NCBI GenBank assembly: GCA_900546495.1
Contig: URDN01000067.1
Span: forward strand, 1 to 8,588
DNA: 8,588 nucleotides
Source of the DNA: an uncultured Lachnospiraceae bacterium
Lineage (GTDB): Bacteria; Bacillota; Clostridia; Lachnospirales; Lachnospiraceae
Reading direction: 5' to 3'
The translations under genes and the position numbers were made by a program. This document shows, piece by piece, positions 1 to 7,399 of the stretch. The stretch's first letter is position 1; each line of letters begins with the position of its first letter. A model generated the notes under the pieces. It made no database searches and was not told where the DNA came from. It saw only the letters and a program-made list of their open reading frames with translations.

Positions 1-1898
1 CCTTCATGGATATTCTGAATCAACCCGTTCAAAAATAAGGTATTATGGCAATCAAACACGGTTCGAAAGTCGATAAGTCGTTTTCGGCTTCGTCCATGAC
101 CGACCTGATGTTCCTGTTGCTGCTGTTCCTGCGACTGCTCTGTTGCCAGTCGAAATGGCAGCGTGATCACAAAGGTGGAACCCACGCCTTCTTCGCTTTT
201 CACCTCAATGGTCCCGTTCATTTTATCCACCAGATTTTTTACAATTGCCATGCCAAGCCCTGTACCATTATACACACTTCTGGCATCCGACCGCTCCTGT
301 GCAAAAGGATCAAAAATGTGTCGGATAAATTCCTGACTCATTCCCACACCGGTATCCTGAATCGTCCACTGATACGTTACAATCTCCTGATCAACCCCCA
401 GACATTTACAGCTCGTCTGCACTTTTCCGCCCAACCGGTTATATTTGATACAGTTTCCATAAATATTCAGGAAAATCTGACGCACATGCAACGGACTTCC
501 GTAAATATTTTGAAATGCCACCCGCTCGGTAGATTTATCATATTCCAGCGTTACACCGGCTTCCGCTGCACGCTGCTCCACAATCGTCAATACATCGTCC
601 GACAGGGTTTTCAAATTCATCGGTTCCTCCGACAGCACAACTTCTCCGCTTTCCAACTTACTCATCTGCAGAATATCGTTGATCAGGGACAGTAAATGAT
701 TGGCAGAGATTTTCATTTTTTTCTGATTTTCCCGCAGCAGCTTTGTATTCTCCGGATGTGCCTCTCCAATTTCCAGCAAGCCGATGATCCCGTTTAACGG
801 TGTGCGAATATCATGACTCATCCGGGACAGAAAACTTGTCTTTGCCACATTTGCCCGATCTGCCTGATCGACTGCCTGCTTTAACTGCTCATTTTTACTT
901 TGCAGCTGTTCATTATACTGCCGCTGAATGCTTAATTGCTTCTCTCTGTAATTTTGTGCCATTTTCCAGCGCACCATATGAATAATTGCCAGAATGATCA
1001 CGTATACGATGATGGAAAACATCACACTTGGAATCGTACTGTCAAACACATCGCTCTCTGGCAGATAGGCATACACATAATAATCCCGCCCATGCTCCAT
1101 CAGACCATAATTGTGGGAAAGCGCAGCCGTATCACTTCTTGCATGGATCAATTTATCACTTGCTTCCGCTTCTTTGATTTTCCGCAAAATTTCCACGTCA
1201 TCGGTACTTTTTCCAATCAAAGTCTCATTATTGGACGCTATGATTTCCTTTCCGCTGCTCACCACGATTGTTCCATCCTGTTCCAGATTATAACCCACCA
1301 ACAACGTATCCACCGACAGATGGAATGCCCGTGTATATTCTAACGTCGTGTGATAGTAAGCGACAACCATCCCACTGCCATCTGCATTTCCCGTAGCTGC
1401 CAGATCTGCATAAGAACCGTCTTCACAGGGAAATCGCATAGCATACGTTTTTTCCGAAAAAAGGATCGCATCCTGCAGAGCATCCGATGTCATATGCTCC
1501 GATAATTCTTCTGTCGACAACCCATCAACCGGATCTCCATACTGTACCTGTACCTTTCCGTTTTCATCCAGAAGCAATACACCCGTTACATAACTGTCCC
1601 GCGCCCATTGCTCCAGCATTTCCGTTGTCACTGCTCCGGCATCGGTTCCATTTTCTGTCAATGCATGATTGATCTGGTGCACACTTTCGATGATACGCAT
1701 CATACTTTTCGTCTCCGATGCTAAATTTAACCGCTCATACTGATTACATTGCTCCTTAATATAACTGACTGTGCTGGTCAACGTCCGCTTCGCGCTTCTG
1801 ACATCCACATGTACTGCGATCAAAAATACGCCTCCCATCAGGATAACACCAAGCAGCACTTCCAATGTATACAACAATCGATTACTTTTATTTTTCAC
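1..1898 (-). CDS. Membrane sensor histidine kinase (C-terminus beyond window)
   Basis: Autophosphorylating sensor kinase that would pass phosphate to a response regulator; the reading frame is open for 632 codons to the left edge. Seen in the translation: TM helix 1 at about residues 8-31; an extracytoplasmic region at about 32-288 with two Cache/PAS-like stretches (LLLDENGKV near D111, and ETLIGK at 225-230), suggesting a double-Cache sensor; TM helix 2 at about 289-310; a Gln/Lys-rich coiled-coil linker; an H-box SHDIRTPLNG with phospho-acceptor H362; an N-box-like NIYGNCIKYN with N482; a G1 box DTGVGM at 515-520; FDPF; and a G2 box GTGLGM at 545-550. The core ends near residue 582 and a Gln-rich stretch follows (587-597). 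The GTG start is chosen for its strong Shine-Dalgarno and because the next ATG falls inside TM1. It overlaps the solute-binding gene by 11 nt. No receiver domain is visible in the last ~35 residues, whose codon use is odd (see findings). The kinase call is firm; the ligand is unknown. Confidence 0.93.
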   Translation of the reverse strand, partial: MKNKSNRLLYTLEVLLGVILMGGVFLIAVHVDVRSAKRTLTSTVSYIKEQCNQYERLNLASETKSMMRIIESVHQINHALTENGTDAGAVTTEMLEQWARDSYVTGVLLLDENGKVQVQYGDPVDGLSTEELSEHMTSDALQDAILFSEKTYAMRFPCEDGSYADLAATGNADGSGMVVAYYHTTLEYTRAFHLSVDTLLVGYNLEQDGTIVVSSGKEIIASNNETLIGKSTDDVEILRKIKEAEASDKLIHARSDTAALSHNYGLMEHGRDYYVYAYLPESDVFDSTIPSVMFSIIVYVIILAIIHMVRWKMAQNYREKQLSIQRQYNEQLQSKNEQLKQAVDQADRANVAKTSFLSRMSHDIRTPLNGIIGLLEIGEAHPENTKLLRENQKKMKISANHLLSLINDILQMSKLESGEVVLSEEPMNLKTLSDDVLTIVEQRAAEAGVTLEYDKSTERVAFQNIYGSPLHVRQIFLNIYGNCIKYNRLGGKVQTSCKCLGVDQEIVTYQWTIQDTGVGMSQEFIRHIFDPFAQERSDARSVYNGTGLGMAIVKNLVDKMNGTIEVKSEEGVGSTFVITLPFRLATEQSQEQQQQEHQVGHGRSRKRLIDFRTVFDCHNTLFLNGLIQNIHE

Positions 1899-2718
1899 AG
1901 GTATCCACCTCCAGATAATCCTCCGGATGTTCCAGATAGTTTCCAAGAATTTCCTCTAATGTTCCATCCTCACGCATATCTTCAAATACCTGTGACAGCT
2001 CTGTCTCAATGCCTCTGTCATCGTACTTTGAAAATGCAACGCCAAGCCCCACCGTCTGCAATGGTTCTTCCAGGATTCGATATTCTAAGTCATAATCCTT
2101 CATACATTGTAAAATTGCGGTTTCATGAGCGGCTACCGCATCCGCATACCCTTTACTTAAGAAAGGATAGATCAATTCCCGATTCTGCAACGAAAATATT
2201 TCTGCCAGCTCAGGAATCCGTTCATCCGTATGTGACGCAAAAATCTCCTCCGGCTTTGTCGTAGACTGTACTGCTACCCGTTTTCCTTCCAGATCTGCAA
2301 GGGTATAGATATCACTGTCTTTACTGACTGCCACTACCTGACGACTGATCATATAAGGTGTCGTCCAGTGGTACTGATTTTCTCTGCCATCAATAGAAAA
2401 ACTTCCCCAGATGCAGTCAATGTCTCCGTTTTCCAGAAACTGCTTTTTTGCTTCCCAGTCAATATATGTAAATACCGCATCATAACCTAACCGGTCAAAT
2501 GCCTCCGTTGCAAGATCCACATCAATTCCTGCCGGTTTTCCGTCTGCATCTTCATAATTAAAGGGCGGATAATTGTCGCTGCCAATGATCATCTGTGGAC
2601 GCGTCTCTGTCTGATCCGTCATCTGTTTCTCCTGCCCTGCGCATCCACTGATGCAAAATAGCAGACCGGTACAGACACCAATCGTTAAAATCCGCCTGAA
2701 ACTGTTCCGTTTTTTCAT
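1888..2718 (-). CDS. Family-3 extracellular solute-binding lipoprotein (amino-acid type)
   Basis: A 276-residue periplasmic-binding-protein-fold protein expected to be lipid-anchored on the outer face of the membrane. The N-terminus has basic residues (KKRNSFRR), a hydrophobic stretch, and the lipobox ISGC with C26 as the lipidated cysteine. The mature domain (about 40-269) has the family's features: IIGSDNYPPFNY opening the first lobe, GIDVDLATEAF, the hinge-side GSFSIDGREN with R112 where amino-acid binders contact the ligand carboxylate, and YADAVAAHE with D193 where they contact the amino group. Those roles are known for the family; the ligand here is inferred only as amino-acid-like. ATG at 2718 is preceded by AGAGGTG at a normal distance. 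It overlaps the kinase gene downstream by 11 nt, and no permease or ATPase gene is present, so a sensing role is as likely as transport. Orphan transporter component is the alternative. Confidence 0.92.
   Translation of the reverse strand: MKKRNSFRRILTIGVCTGLLFCISGCAGQEKQMTDQTETRPQMIIGSDNYPPFNYEDADGKPAGIDVDLATEAFDRLGYDAVFTYIDWEAKKQFLENGDIDCIWGSFSIDGRENQYHWTTPYMISRQVVAVSKDSDIYTLADLEGKRVAVQSTTKPEEIFASHTDERIPELAEIFSLQNRELIYPFLSKGYADAVAAHETAILQCMKDYDLEYRILEEPLQTVGLGVAFSKYDDRGIETELSQVFEDMREDGTLEEILGNYLEHPEDYLEVDTCEK
1905..1912 (-). promoter_or_regulatory. Shine-Dalgarno of the histidine kinase
   Basis: GGAGGTGG on the minus strand, 6 nt before the GTG at 1898-1896. It lies inside the last codons of the upstream solute-binding gene. 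It decides the non-ATG start and supports coupled translation of the two genes. Confidence 0.8.
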
Positions 2719-2847
2719 TCGTCACCACACCTCTTATCTAACTGTTTTATTCGGTAATCATTCAATTTGCGAATATTGTAACAGTTTGTCGATGCAGATT
2801 TTGTCGGAAAATGTCGATTATACGCGGGGACTGTGGGTAAATTTTAG

Positions 2848-2877
2848 TTTATAAAACGAAATCGAAACATCCAACAA
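2848..2877 (-). promoter_or_regulatory. Weak candidate promoter for the lipoprotein-kinase operon
   Basis: On the minus strand TTGTTG (2877-2872) is followed after 18 nt by TATAAA (2853-2848). The -10 matches consensus at 5 of 6 positions and the -35 at only 3 of 6. A perfect TATAAT also lies nearer the gene (2822-2817) but has no good -35. Start-site data would be needed to choose. Confidence 0.25.
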
Positions 2878-2938
2878 CCATATCATATAAGATCACACAT
2901 ACCTGTACTCGTTATAGTTAGTATGTTTTACCTTCCCG

Positions 2939-2984
2939 TGTGCACAACAAATAATTTAGATTTATTCCTGTCTGAATGTGCACA
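2939..2984. repeat. Two TGTGCACA palindromes, 38 bp apart
   Basis: The 8-bp perfect palindrome TGTGCACA occurs at 2939-2946 and again at 2977-2984, upstream of the sensor operon. Two exact copies of one palindrome in 46 bp could be a pair of regulator half-sites. No known regulator is assigned. Confidence 0.35.
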
Positions 2985-3004
2985 TGACACGCAGCGCAGT
3001 CATA

Positions 3005-3123
3005 ATGTAAAATTTGATGAATCGAAAACGTAAATGCGCCCCAAATTGATTTTTTCTTGATGAGCGATTGTTAGCCAGAAAGACAAAATCAATTGGGGCG
3101 CCTTCATTTATTTAATTTTACAT
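3005..3123. repeat. Nested inverted repeat next to the purL stop
   Basis: Three layers of symmetry share one centre. Outer arms are ATGTAAAATT (3005-3014) and AATTTTACAT (3114-3123), a perfect 10 bp. Middle arms are TAAAT (3031-3035) and ATTTA (3106-3110). The inner stem pairs GCGCCCC plus AATTGATTTT (3036-3053, one bulged A at 3043) with AAAATCAATT plus GGGGCGC (3085-3101). The loop side adds TTTCT against AGAAA, leaving about 19 unpaired nt. It starts 10 nt after the purL stop, so it may end or protect the purL transcript. However, the minus-strand product has no U run directly after the stem, so it is not a textbook intrinsic terminator; a small palindromic mobile element is the alternative. 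Confidence 0.75.
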
Positions 3124-3132
3124 AAAAACAAG

Positions 3133-6100
3133 CTAGTCGCGGAAGAACGCTACACCGGATTCGAAGATTTTCAGATCCTGCTCACCGTAAATGTTGATAG
3201 CCACACCATCACCACGACGCTCGGAATGAGCCATCTTACCAAGTACACGACCATCCGGACTTGTAATACCCTCGATAGCCATGTAGGAACCATTGACATT
3301 CCACTCTTCATCCATGGTCGGATTGCCTGCTTCGTTGACATAGCAGGTAGCCACCTGACCATTTGTGAAAAGTTTCTGCAGCCACTCATCATTTGCTACG
3401 AAACGTCCTTCACCATGGGAAGCCGGGTTCGTGTAAATCTTACCTACTTCTGCCTGTGCCAGCCACGGGGATTTATTGGACATTACCTTTGTATAAACCA
3501 TCTTGGAGATATGACGTCCGATGGTGTTATAGGTCAGTGTCGGAGAATCTGCTTTCTGCTCACAGATCTCACCATAAGGAACCAGACCAAGTTTGATCAG
3601 TGCCTGAAATCCGTTACAGATACCAAGGCAGAGTCCGTCACGCTCATTTAAGAGTTTTTCTACGGATTCTTTGATCTTTGCGTTACGGAATGCAGTTGCA
3701 AAGAATTTTGCACTTCCCTCCGGCTCATCACCTGCGGAGAATCCACCCGGGAACATGATGATCTGTGCCTGATCGATGGCTTTTGCAAATACATCGACAG
3801 AATCACGGATATCCTGTGCATTCAGGTTCTTGAATACTTTGGTTACTACATTTGCACCTGCGCGCTCAAATGCTTTTGCAGAATCGTACTCGCAGTTTGT
3901 ACCCGGGAATACCGGAATAAATACGGTCGGTTTTGCAATTTTATTTTTGCATACATAAATTTCTTTTGTTGTATAAAGTTTTGCATCCAGCTCTTTTTTA
4001 TCTGTGGTTGCTCTGGTCGGATATACTTTCTCCAGTGTGTTTGTCCATGCGGATAATGCATCATCCATAGCAATCTCCACATCACCATAACGGAATACCG
4101 GATCTTCTGAAACAGAACCAACAATGGATACGTTTGTACGAAGTCCCACAGCCTCTAACGCTGCTTTTACAGCATCGGTATCTTCCGGTGCAACTTCAGC
4201 TACCAGATTACCAAATCCCGGTGCAAAGGCTTCTTCCGGTTTCAGACAACCTCGAATGGATACACCCAGTTTGTTTCCAAATGCCATCTTGCTGACTGCA
4301 GCCACCAGACCTTTTGCATCCAGTGCATAAACAGCTTTCAGTTTCTTATCCTGGATCAGGCTGTATACAGCATCATACAGTTTCATAACCTGCTCATAAT
4401 CCGGCAGATCATATGCATCATGATCGATGGTAAAGTACATCAGTTTGTCACCTGCTGTCTTCAACTCCGGTGTCACAATGTCCTGCTCTTTTGCCACGTC
4501 TACGGCAAAGGAAACCAGTGTCGGCGGTACATCAATATCATTGAAAGTTCCAGACATGGAATCTTTTCCACCGATGGACGGCAGCCCAAAACTCATCTGT
4601 GCCTGATATGCACCAAGTAATGCTGCAAATGGCTGACTCCAACGTTTCGGATCTTCGCTCATTCTGCGGAAATACTCCTGGAAGGTGAAACGTATCTTTT
4701 TGTAATCGCCACCGGCTGCCACGATTTTGGAAATAGACTCCAGTACCGCGTAAACAGAACCATGATATGGGCTCCAGCTGGACAGATACGGATCAAATCC
4801 ATAACTCATCATTGTTACAGCATCGCATTTTCCTGTCATAACCGGGATTTTTGCAACCATACTCTGTGTCTCTGTCAGCTGATATTTTCCACCATATGGC
4901 ATGTATACACTTCCTGCTCCGATGGAACCATCAAACATTTCCACCAGACCTTTCTGGGAGCATACGTTTAAGTCTTTTAATGTATCTACCCATGCAGCTT
5001 TTACGTCGTTGCTTGCCAGATCTTTGGCAACGCTGTCAAGAGCTATCTTGTTCAGATAGTTGTCTGCTTTGCTCGGGATCTCAACCTGAACACCAGTCTC
5101 CTGATGTGCACCGTTTGTGTTCAGGAATGCACGGGAAATATTTACGATCTCTTTGCCTCTCCAGATCAGAACCAGACGCGGATCCTCGGTAACAACAGCT
5201 ACCGGAACAGCCTCTAAGTTTTCCTCTGCGGCATAAGCAAGAAACTGATCTACATTTTCCGGTGCGATGACAACCGCCATACGCTCCTGGGACTCAGAAA
5301 TAGAAATTTCTGTGCCATCCAGACCGGCATATTTTTTCGGAACTTTATCCAACTCTACACGCAGACCGTCTGCCAGCTCACCGATGGCAACGGATACACC
5401 ACCTGCACCAAAGTCATTACATTTTTTGATGATATGGCTAACTTCCTCTCTGCGGAATAATCTCTGTACCTTACGCTCTGTCGGCGGGTTACCTTTCTGG
5501 ACCTCAGCACCACAGGTATCGATGGAAGATGTAGTATGTGCTTTGGAAGAACCGGTTGCTCCACCACAGCCGTCACGTCCGGTACGACCGCCAAGCAGAA
5601 TGATGATATCACCCGGATCAGAGGTCAGACGCTGTACGGCACGTCTCGGAGCTGCTCCAAGAACGGCACCAATCTCCATACGTTTTGCCACATAGTTCGG
5701 ATGATATACTTCTTTGACAAAACCAGTTGCCAGACCGATCTGGTTACCATAAGAGCTGTATCCGGCAGCTGCGGAACGGACAATCTTCTTCTGCGGAAGT
5801 TTTCCTTCTAACGTATCTTTTACAGAAACAGTCGGATCAGCCGCACCTGTGATACGCATAGCCTGGTAAACATAAGTACGTCCGGATAACGGATCACGGA
5901 TAGCTCCACCCAGACAGGTTGCAGCGCCACCAAACGGTTCAATCTCTGTCGGATGGTTATGTGTCTCATTTTTGAAGTTTACCAGCCACTCCTCTGTCTT
6001 GCCGTCCACTTCCAATGGAACAACAATACTGCAGGCATTAATCTCATCAGACTCTTCCTGATCAGCCAGTTTTCCTTCTTTTTTCAGTTTTTTCATAGCC

Positions 6101-6939
6101 ATCAGCGCAAGATCCATCAGGCATACAAATTTATCATCACGATCTTTGTAAAGTTCTGCATAAGTCTCTTTGTAATTATCATAAGAATCTTTGATCGGCT
6201 CCAGATAATCGCCATCCTCAAATACAATGTCTTTTAACTCTGTTGAAAATGTGGTATGGCGGCAGTGATCAGACCAGTAAGTATCAAGTACACGGATCTC
6301 TGTCATGGTCGGATCGCGGTGCTCATCTTTTACAAAATAGTTCTGAATATGCTGGAAATCATGGAATGTCATTGCCAGATTCAGGGAGTCATATAATGCT
6401 TTCAGCTCTGCTTCCGGCATCTCACGGAATCCGTCAAATACAATAACATCTGCCGGCTCGTCAAAATTCTGCACCAGCGTCTCCGGTTTTTCAAAACCGG
6501 TCTCTCTGGAATCTACCGGGTTGATGCAGTGATGCTTGATAGCCTCTAACTGCTCCTCCGTCACATCACCCTCGATCACATAAGTCGTTGCTGTACGGAT
6601 TTCCGGCTCCTCATTCTCATTCAGAAGTTTCACACACTGTACAGCGGAATCTGCTCTCTGGTCAAACTGTCCAGGTAAAAATTCCACACTGAATGCTTTT
6701 GCTCCCTTCAGATCAAATGTTTCTTCATAAATATCATCAACAGGCGGCTCTGAGAAAACACTGACCAGTGCTCTCTGATAAGTTGCCTCAGATATGTTTT
6801 CCACATCATAACGGATCAGAACACGTACTCCTGTGACGGAAGTAATTCCAAGATAGCTCTTGATTTCTTCCTGCAGCTCTTTTGCTTTTACTGCATACGC
6901 TTCTTTTTTCTCTACATAGACTCTGCGTACATTACTCAT
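3133..6939 (-). CDS. purL: Phosphoribosylformylglycinamidine synthase, single-chain PurL
   Basis: Cytosolic enzyme converting FGAR, glutamine and ATP to FGAM, glutamate, ADP and phosphate in de novo purine synthesis. At 1,268 residues it is the large single-chain form, with the glutaminase fused on, rather than the small PurL/PurQ/PurS form. In order: an N-terminal PurS-like domain (about 1-150); a linker ending in YWSDHCRHTTF (W222-H228); two AIR-synthase-like halves (about 230-990) with NETHNHP (324-330) and GGRTGRDGCGGATG from 450; and a class I glutamine amidotransferase (about 1005-1268) with FPGTNCEYD (C1016), GICNGF holding the nucleophile C1108, SHGEGRF (H1175), and AHSE with H1238 and E1240 completing the triad. 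All key residues are present and no frameshift is seen. ATG at 6939 has GGAGG 7 nt upstream. It is monocistronic in this window, transcribed away from the LysR gene, and preceded by a hairpin-rich leader. No purine riboswitch or PurR box was recognised. Confidence 0.98.
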   Translation of the reverse strand: MSNVRRVYVEKKEAYAVKAKELQEEIKSYLGITSVTGVRVLIRYDVENISEATYQRALVSVFSEPPVDDIYEETFDLKGAKAFSVEFLPGQFDQRADSAVQCVKLLNENEEPEIRTATTYVIEGDVTEEQLEAIKHHCINPVDSRETGFEKPETLVQNFDEPADVIVFDGFREMPEAELKALYDSLNLAMTFHDFQHIQNYFVKDEHRDPTMTEIRVLDTYWSDHCRHTTFSTELKDIVFEDGDYLEPIKDSYDNYKETYAELYKDRDDKFVCLMDLALMAMKKLKKEGKLADQEESDEINACSIVVPLEVDGKTEEWLVNFKNETHNHPTEIEPFGGAATCLGGAIRDPLSGRTYVYQAMRITGAADPTVSVKDTLEGKLPQKKIVRSAAAGYSSYGNQIGLATGFVKEVYHPNYVAKRMEIGAVLGAAPRRAVQRLTSDPGDIIILLGGRTGRDGCGGATGSSKAHTTSSIDTCGAEVQKGNPPTERKVQRLFRREEVSHIIKKCNDFGAGGVSVAIGELADGLRVELDKVPKKYAGLDGTEISISESQERMAVVIAPENVDQFLAYAAEENLEAVPVAVVTEDPRLVLIWRGKEIVNISRAFLNTNGAHQETGVQVEIPSKADNYLNKIALDSVAKDLASNDVKAAWVDTLKDLNVCSQKGLVEMFDGSIGAGSVYMPYGGKYQLTETQSMVAKIPVMTGKCDAVTMMSYGFDPYLSSWSPYHGSVYAVLESISKIVAAGGDYKKIRFTFQEYFRRMSEDPKRWSQPFAALLGAYQAQMSFGLPSIGGKDSMSGTFNDIDVPPTLVSFAVDVAKEQDIVTPELKTAGDKLMYFTIDHDAYDLPDYEQVMKLYDAVYSLIQDKKLKAVYALDAKGLVAAVSKMAFGNKLGVSIRGCLKPEEAFAPGFGNLVAEVAPEDTDAVKAALEAVGLRTNVSIVGSVSEDPVFRYGDVEIAMDDALSAWTNTLEKVYPTRATTDKKELDAKLYTTKEIYVCKNKIAKPTVFIPVFPGTNCEYDSAKAFERAGANVVTKVFKNLNAQDIRDSVDVFAKAIDQAQIIMFPGGFSAGDEPEGSAKFFATAFRNAKIKESVEKLLNERDGLCLGICNGFQALIKLGLVPYGEICEQKADSPTLTYNTIGRHISKMVYTKVMSNKSPWLAQAEVGKIYTNPASHGEGRFVANDEWLQKLFTNGQVATCYVNEAGNPTMDEEWNVNGSYMAIEGITSPDGRVLGKMAHSERRGDGVAINIYGEQDLKIFESGVAFFRD

Positions 6940-6946
6940 ATCGGAT

Positions 6947-6951
6947 CCTCC
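6947..6951 (-). promoter_or_regulatory. Shine-Dalgarno of purL
   Basis: GGAGG on the minus strand, 7 nt before the ATG at 6939-6937. It lies about 15 nt downstream, in transcript terms, of the AAAGCGGA/TCCGCTTT hairpin. Confidence 0.8.
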
Positions 6952-6965
6952 ATCTTAATTAATGT

Positions 6966-7037
6966 AAAGCGGACATTCGCAATCCGCTTTCGCTACTTGT
7001 TCATGAACGCAGTCGCTTTGCGACTTGTCAGCGTTCA
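6966..7037. repeat. Structured repeat, copy 1 (short form, 72 nt)
   Basis: The first 66 nt match copy 2 at all but about three positions. The copy contains an 8-bp hairpin AAAGCGGA (6966-6973)/TCCGCTTT (6983-6990), then TGAACGC (7004-7010) paired with GCGTTCA (7031-7037) around an inner GTCGC-TTT-GCGAC hairpin (7012-7024). Copy 2 has the same start and the same GCGTTCA end but carries 89 extra nt after TGTCA. One substitution between copies falls in the GTCGC/GCGAC loop and leaves the stem intact. It sits in the purL leader, ending 27 nt from the purL ATG. It could be a small non-autonomous mobile element or a dispersed palindromic repeat. Confidence 0.8.
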
Positions 7038-7056
7038 AACTTCGTTTTCGAAGTTT
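7037..7056. repeat. Perfect 8-bp hairpin with a 4-nt loop
   Basis: AAACTTCG (7037-7044) and CGAAGTTT (7049-7056) pair around TTTT, immediately after repeat copy 1. If purL is transcribed from upstream, it lies in the purL 5' untranslated region. On the minus strand the loop reads AAAA with no U tract after the stem, so it is not an obvious terminator. Confidence 0.65.
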
Positions 7057-7063
7057 GCTGTGG

Positions 7064-7102
7064 GATGGACTTCAGCGAAGCTGATATCTTCCACTTTCCA
7101 TC
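7064..7102. repeat. Stem-loop in the purL leader
   Basis: GATGGA (7064-7069) pairs with TCCATC (7097-7102) around an inner TCAGC-GAA-GCTGA hairpin (7072-7084). Together with copy 1 and the 7037-7056 hairpin it makes a nearly continuous run of stems just upstream of purL. It does not match the conserved core of the purine riboswitch. Confidence 0.5.
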
Positions 7103-7179
7103 TCCGCAATATTACGAAGTATTTTGATACCTTGCATAAGTTCATACTCATGTCAGGTATTACATAGCACAGACCTTTT

Positions 7180-7213
7180 CCGTACTATTATGATACCCTT
7201 AGTATACCGTACT
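7180..7213. repeat. CCGTACT direct repeat, 27 bp apart
   Basis: CCGTACT occurs at 7180-7186 and 7207-7213 in the AT-rich part of the divergent region. It resembles but does not match the CCGAAC core of the Bacillus PurR box, and the copies are direct rather than inverted. It is a possible operator only. Confidence 0.25.
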
Positions 7214-7272
7214 CATTTAGATTAGGAAAATTAATATATTTAATTCTATATATAAGTTTCGCTAATTTATAA

Positions 7273-7301
7273 TTGACATACGCTCACACACTTTATATAC
7301 T
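7273..7301 (+). promoter_or_regulatory. Sigma-A-type promoter facing the LysR gene
   Basis: A perfect -35 TTGACA (7273-7278) and the -10 TATACT (7296-7301, 5 of 6) are separated by an ideal 17 nt. Transcription would begin near 7308 and run rightward through the 7314-7389 inverted repeats and repeat copy 2 into the LysR gene. That gives a 5' untranslated region of about 310 nt. It could instead drive a separate small RNA ending in the structured repeat. Confidence 0.65.
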
Positions 7302-7313
7302 AATATAAAAAGA

Positions 7314-7389
7314 GATTTCTGTAAATCAGCTTCCTGTGAAATCATCATATTTATATGGATTTCTATCATAAAACCTGTTTTCAGAAATC
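7314..7389. repeat. Nested inverted repeats downstream of the promoter
   Basis: GATTTCTG (7314-7321) is the exact complement of CAGAAATC (7382-7389). Inside lie GAAATC (7338-7343) and GATTTC (7358-7363), with CATAT/ATATG between them. The first arm begins only a few bases after the predicted start site, so the stem would form at the very 5' end of the transcript. Confidence 0.5.
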
Positions 7390-7399
7390 AATATTTAAT

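Larger units (their letters stand above)
2719..3132. other. Intergenic region between the sensor operon and the end of purL
   Basis: About 410 nt without a credible gene. It holds the 5' region of the minus-strand lipoprotein-kinase operon (2719 to about 2900), three TGTCG pentamers on the plus strand (2787, 2802, 2812), two TGTGCACA palindromes and a nested inverted repeat beside the purL stop. Short open frames here lack ribosome binding sites. Confidence 0.7.

Noticed and set aside
1..107. A receiver domain making the kinase a hybrid
   Set aside because: About 35 residues after the linker are visible, and no frame shows the expected beta strand with its acidic pair. A receiver could still lie beyond the edge, so it is not claimed.
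45..695. A 216-codon open frame on the plus strand
   Set aside because: It lies entirely antisense to the catalytic half of the histidine kinase, whose H, N and G boxes are unmistakable. It has no domain pattern of its own and no convincing ribosome binding site.
4851..5695. Overlapping plus-strand open frames of 113-142 codons
   Set aside because: They are antisense to purL, whose frame carries continuous conserved motifs. They are side effects of its codon use.
6940..7260. Purine riboswitch or PurR box upstream of purL
   Set aside because: The three-way junction core of the purine riboswitch is not recognisable, and the CCGTACT repeats differ from the CCGAAC PurR core in sequence and orientation.
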